7,379 nucleotides of DNA from SURF-32 sp964648365 (GTDB taxonomy: Bacteria; Planctomycetota; Phycisphaerae; UBA1845), in assembly GCA_964648365.1 (NCBI GenBank), contig CAZYLK010000241.1:1-7379 (forward strand). The letters are read 5' to 3'. Positions 5,938-7,379 of the stretch are shown here, piece after piece. Positions within the stretch are counted from its first letter, which is position 1, and each line of letters begins with the position of its first letter. A program made the translations under genes and the position numbers. The notes under the pieces were generated by a model. That model ran no database searches. It was not told the DNA's origin and saw only the letters and a program-made list of their open reading frames with translations.

Positions 5938-7065
5938 TCACCGCCGACAATCCAGCCGCTTGCCCTTGATGCTCTTGCAGAAGCCGGCGCCGCCGTCGGG
6001 GCAGTCGATGCGCTTGACGCTGAGCTTGACGCGGCAGTCGAACTTGTCGACGCACTGGTCGGACGTGTCGAACACGTCGCCCTTCTCGGGGCAGCCGGTG
6101 CAGCGCTTCTTCGCCTTGGCGTCGCGCTTGAGCGTGTACTGGCAGTTGCCGAACTCGCCTTCGCCCAGCAGCAGCACGGCCGGGCCGACGGGTGAATCGC
6201 CGTTGGGGCAGGCCGGCTCGCCGCGGACGCATTCGTCCGGGTTGCCGTCCAGTTCGCAGTTGCCGTCGCCGTGGGCGTCGCTGAAGCCGTTCTCGTCGGT
6301 CTGCCCCATCGCATGCGCCCAGTCGGATTTGGTGAGCCACAGCAGCGGATACGCCTGGTCGGAGTGAAGGCCGTTGTCGCGGTCGGTCCACATTATCATG
6401 CGTATGCCGATGCGGCCGGTCTGCGGCGTGTCGAAGTCCAGCCCGAAACGCGACAGATCGACCGTCGTGTGATACTGACCTCGGGCCGGCGGCAGGAAGT
6501 AGCTCACCAGCCCGCCGATCATGTTGGAGCCGGCGTCACTGCAATCATCGCCATCATACGTATCAAAGAACTGCAACTCGACCTGGAGCCGATCGCCATT
6601 GCCCAGCGCGCCCCACAAGTATGAGACGATCATCGCGCGATCCGGCGGATCGGCAGCCAGGTCGCCACCGGTCGCGCTGACGCATGACGGCAGCGGCTGG
6701 CAGCCCTGCTGGTTGGGGTCGCACCAGAACAGGCGGCTGCCGGGAAGCTCCAGGCAATACTGCCCACTGCCGGGCGGCACGTCGTAGTATTCGTCGGGGA
6801 TGTTCGCCTGCCGGTTGTAGTTGCGCGGATCAAGCTCAAAACTGTCCCAGATGGCAGCGAACGGCTCGTCGCCGGTGCGCACGTCGCCGCCGGTCACGTC
6901 CTGCCAGGGGCCGCGGGTTCCGTCCGGAAAGACGCGGGCAACTTTTTCGGGCTGGAGCGATACGGGCGCGGCCGTCCCGACCGCCGGCGCTCGGGCAGAA
7001 GCGTCGACGCTCCCGATAACCAACAGCGACGCGCACGCGATGAGAATGCCGTAAGAGCGATGCAT
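5938..7065 (-). CDS. Exported protein with calcium-type motif and eight-cysteine C-terminal domain
   Basis: The product has 375 residues. Residues 1-24 look like a Sec signal peptide (MHRSYG, a hydrophobic core, then DASA). Residues about 65-245 are rich in aromatic residues and beta-strand-like ('FAAIWDSFELDPRNYNRQ', 'GQYCLELPGSRLFWCDP', 'LQVELQFFDTYDGDDCSDAG', 'IGIRMIMWTDRDNG'). This could be a jelly-roll or lectin-like fold, but I do not recognise a family. Residues 263-279 hold 'DAHGDGNCELDGNPDEC', close to the Asp/Asn-rich 'NGDGIPDEC' calcium motifs common in planctomycete exported proteins. Residues 300-375 form a basic, compact tail with eight cysteines (308, 322, 325, 338, 344, 355, 363, 373), an even number that suits disulfides outside the cytoplasm. 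GGAGGT five bases before the ATG and a consensus promoter support the start. It may be a surface or matrix protein; its function is unknown. Confidence 0.85.
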   Translation of the reverse strand: MHRSYGILIACASLLVIGSVDASARAPAVGTAAPVSLQPEKVARVFPDGTRGPWQDVTGGDVRTGDEPFAAIWDSFELDPRNYNRQANIPDEYYDVPPGSGQYCLELPGSRLFWCDPNQQGCQPLPSCVSATGGDLAADPPDRAMIVSYLWGALGNGDRLQVELQFFDTYDGDDCSDAGSNMIGGLVSYFLPPARGQYHTTVDLSRFGLDFDTPQTGRIGIRMIMWTDRDNGLHSDQAYPLLWLTKSDWAHAMGQTDENGFSDAHGDGNCELDGNPDECVRGEPACPNGDSPVGPAVLLLGEGEFGNCQYTLKRDAKAKKRCTGCPEKGDVFDTSDQCVDKFDCRVKLSVKRIDCPDGGAGFCKSIKGKRLDCRR

Positions 7066-7070
7066 GGCGG

Positions 7071-7076
7071 ACCTCC
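7071..7076 (-). promoter_or_regulatory. Strong ribosome binding site of the eight-cysteine protein gene
   Basis: GGAGGT on the minus strand, five bases before the ATG at 7065, is a near-perfect Shine-Dalgarno and the strongest in the window. Confidence 0.75.
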
Positions 7077-7113
7077 GAATCAGACCTGGCTCGCTGGATG
7101 GGAGACAACGCGG

Positions 7114-7141
7114 ATTATAGCGGCCGGGATCGCCGCGGCAA
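7114..7141 (-). promoter_or_regulatory. Sigma-70-type promoter of the eight-cysteine protein gene
   Basis: On the minus strand TTGCCG (7141-7136) and a perfect TATAAT (7119-7114) are separated by 16 bp. Transcription would start near 7107, giving a leader of about 40 bases that contains the GGAGGT site. Good promoter, spacing and ribosome site together suggest a well-expressed gene. Confidence 0.65.
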
Positions 7142-7333
7142 AATCACGCACGTGGACTCGTGTCTTCGTGGGTGCGTGACGCAATCCGCGGGGCTATCAA
7201 GCCGTCGGCGGCGCGCGTGGCACGGGCCCGCCCGGGCGGATCTTCGACATCTTGCCCGTGATTGCCACTCGGTATTTTGGCCTGCCTGGAGGGAAACTGC
7301 GTCACGACAGATGGGCGCCTGCCGCCCTCCGAA
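7142..7333. other. Non-coding spacer with short dyads
   Basis: No convincing gene was found. An open frame of 70 codons on the minus strand (7144-7356) has no family resemblance and a composition typical of chance frames. Visible structures are an 8-bp inverted repeat TCACGCAC/GTGCGTGA (7144-7151 and 7172-7179) just upstream of the promoter, and a 12-bp palindrome CCGCCCGGGCGG (7228-7239). Confidence 0.4.
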
Positions 7334-7379
7334 TCACGGCCTGGAAATGTTGACAATTGTCCGGCCGCCGTCCAGGTCG
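7334..7379 (-). CDS. Possible C-terminal end of a gene entering from the right
   Basis: One minus-strand frame reads DLDGGRTIVNISRP and then stops with TGA at 7336-7334. Eleven of its 14 codons end in G or C, as in the real genes here, and the residues are well balanced. A tail of 14 residues is too short to identify, and the other frames at this edge cannot be ruled out. Confidence 0.25.
   Translation of the reverse strand, partial: DLDGGRTIVNISRP

Noticed and set aside
7347..7379. Start of a plus-strand gene at the right edge (ATG at 7347)
   Set aside because: Only 11 codons are visible, no ribosome site precedes it, and a perfect palindrome GACAATTGTC (7352-7361) lies inside. The minus-strand tail reading is slightly better but also weak.

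Overview
This is a GC-rich window that reads like a planctomycete chromosome, most likely of the Phycisphaerae or a close relative. The best evidence is the pair of dockerin-like calcium loops at the end of the protein at 4534-5703, together with the 'DxxGDGxxxxDGNPDEC' style motif in the protein at 5938-7065. Exported proteins carrying these signatures are typical of that phylum. An archaeal-type diadenylate cyclase and abundant repeats between genes fit the same picture. No tRNA, rRNA, CRISPR array, transposase or phage gene was seen.

Layout from left to right. (1) 1-939, minus strand: the N-terminal 313 residues of a polytopic membrane protein resembling GT-C (ArnT/PMT-like, GT39) glycosyltransferases; it runs off the left edge. 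(2) 940-1343: a non-coding spacer with an inverted repeat made of a 10-bp unit, and a five-run G-tract (G-quadruplex-type) just past the stop codon of the next gene. (3) 1344-3146, minus: a 600-residue exported protein with an AMMECR1-like N-terminal half and an all-helical toroid-like C-terminal half, preceded by a good sigma-70-type promoter that would give a leaderless mRNA. (4) 3147-3524: a divergent spacer with a 32-bp perfect inverted repeat and a 20-bp tandem repeat. (5) 3525-4445, plus: a DacZ-type diadenylate cyclase (c-di-AMP synthase). (6) 4534-5703, minus, convergent with the cyclase: an exported protein with seven regularly spaced repeats (probable seven-bladed beta-propeller) and two dockerin-like calcium loops. 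(7) 5938-7065, minus: an exported protein with a calcium-type motif and an eight-cysteine C-terminal domain, with a consensus promoter and a strong ribosome binding site. (8) 7142-7379: mostly non-coding, possibly ending with the last 14 codons of another minus-strand gene.

The genes do not form one obvious pathway. Each is separated by a spacer large enough for its own promoter, and only the cyclase is on the plus strand. Three of the five main proteins are predicted to be exported and one is an integral membrane protein, so the region is weighted toward the cell envelope. The most unusual items are the exported AMMECR1-toroid fusion, the cyclase with RHS in place of the classical RHR motif, and the G-tract and repeat structures in the spacers. 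I found no clear evidence of a complete new multi-gene system.
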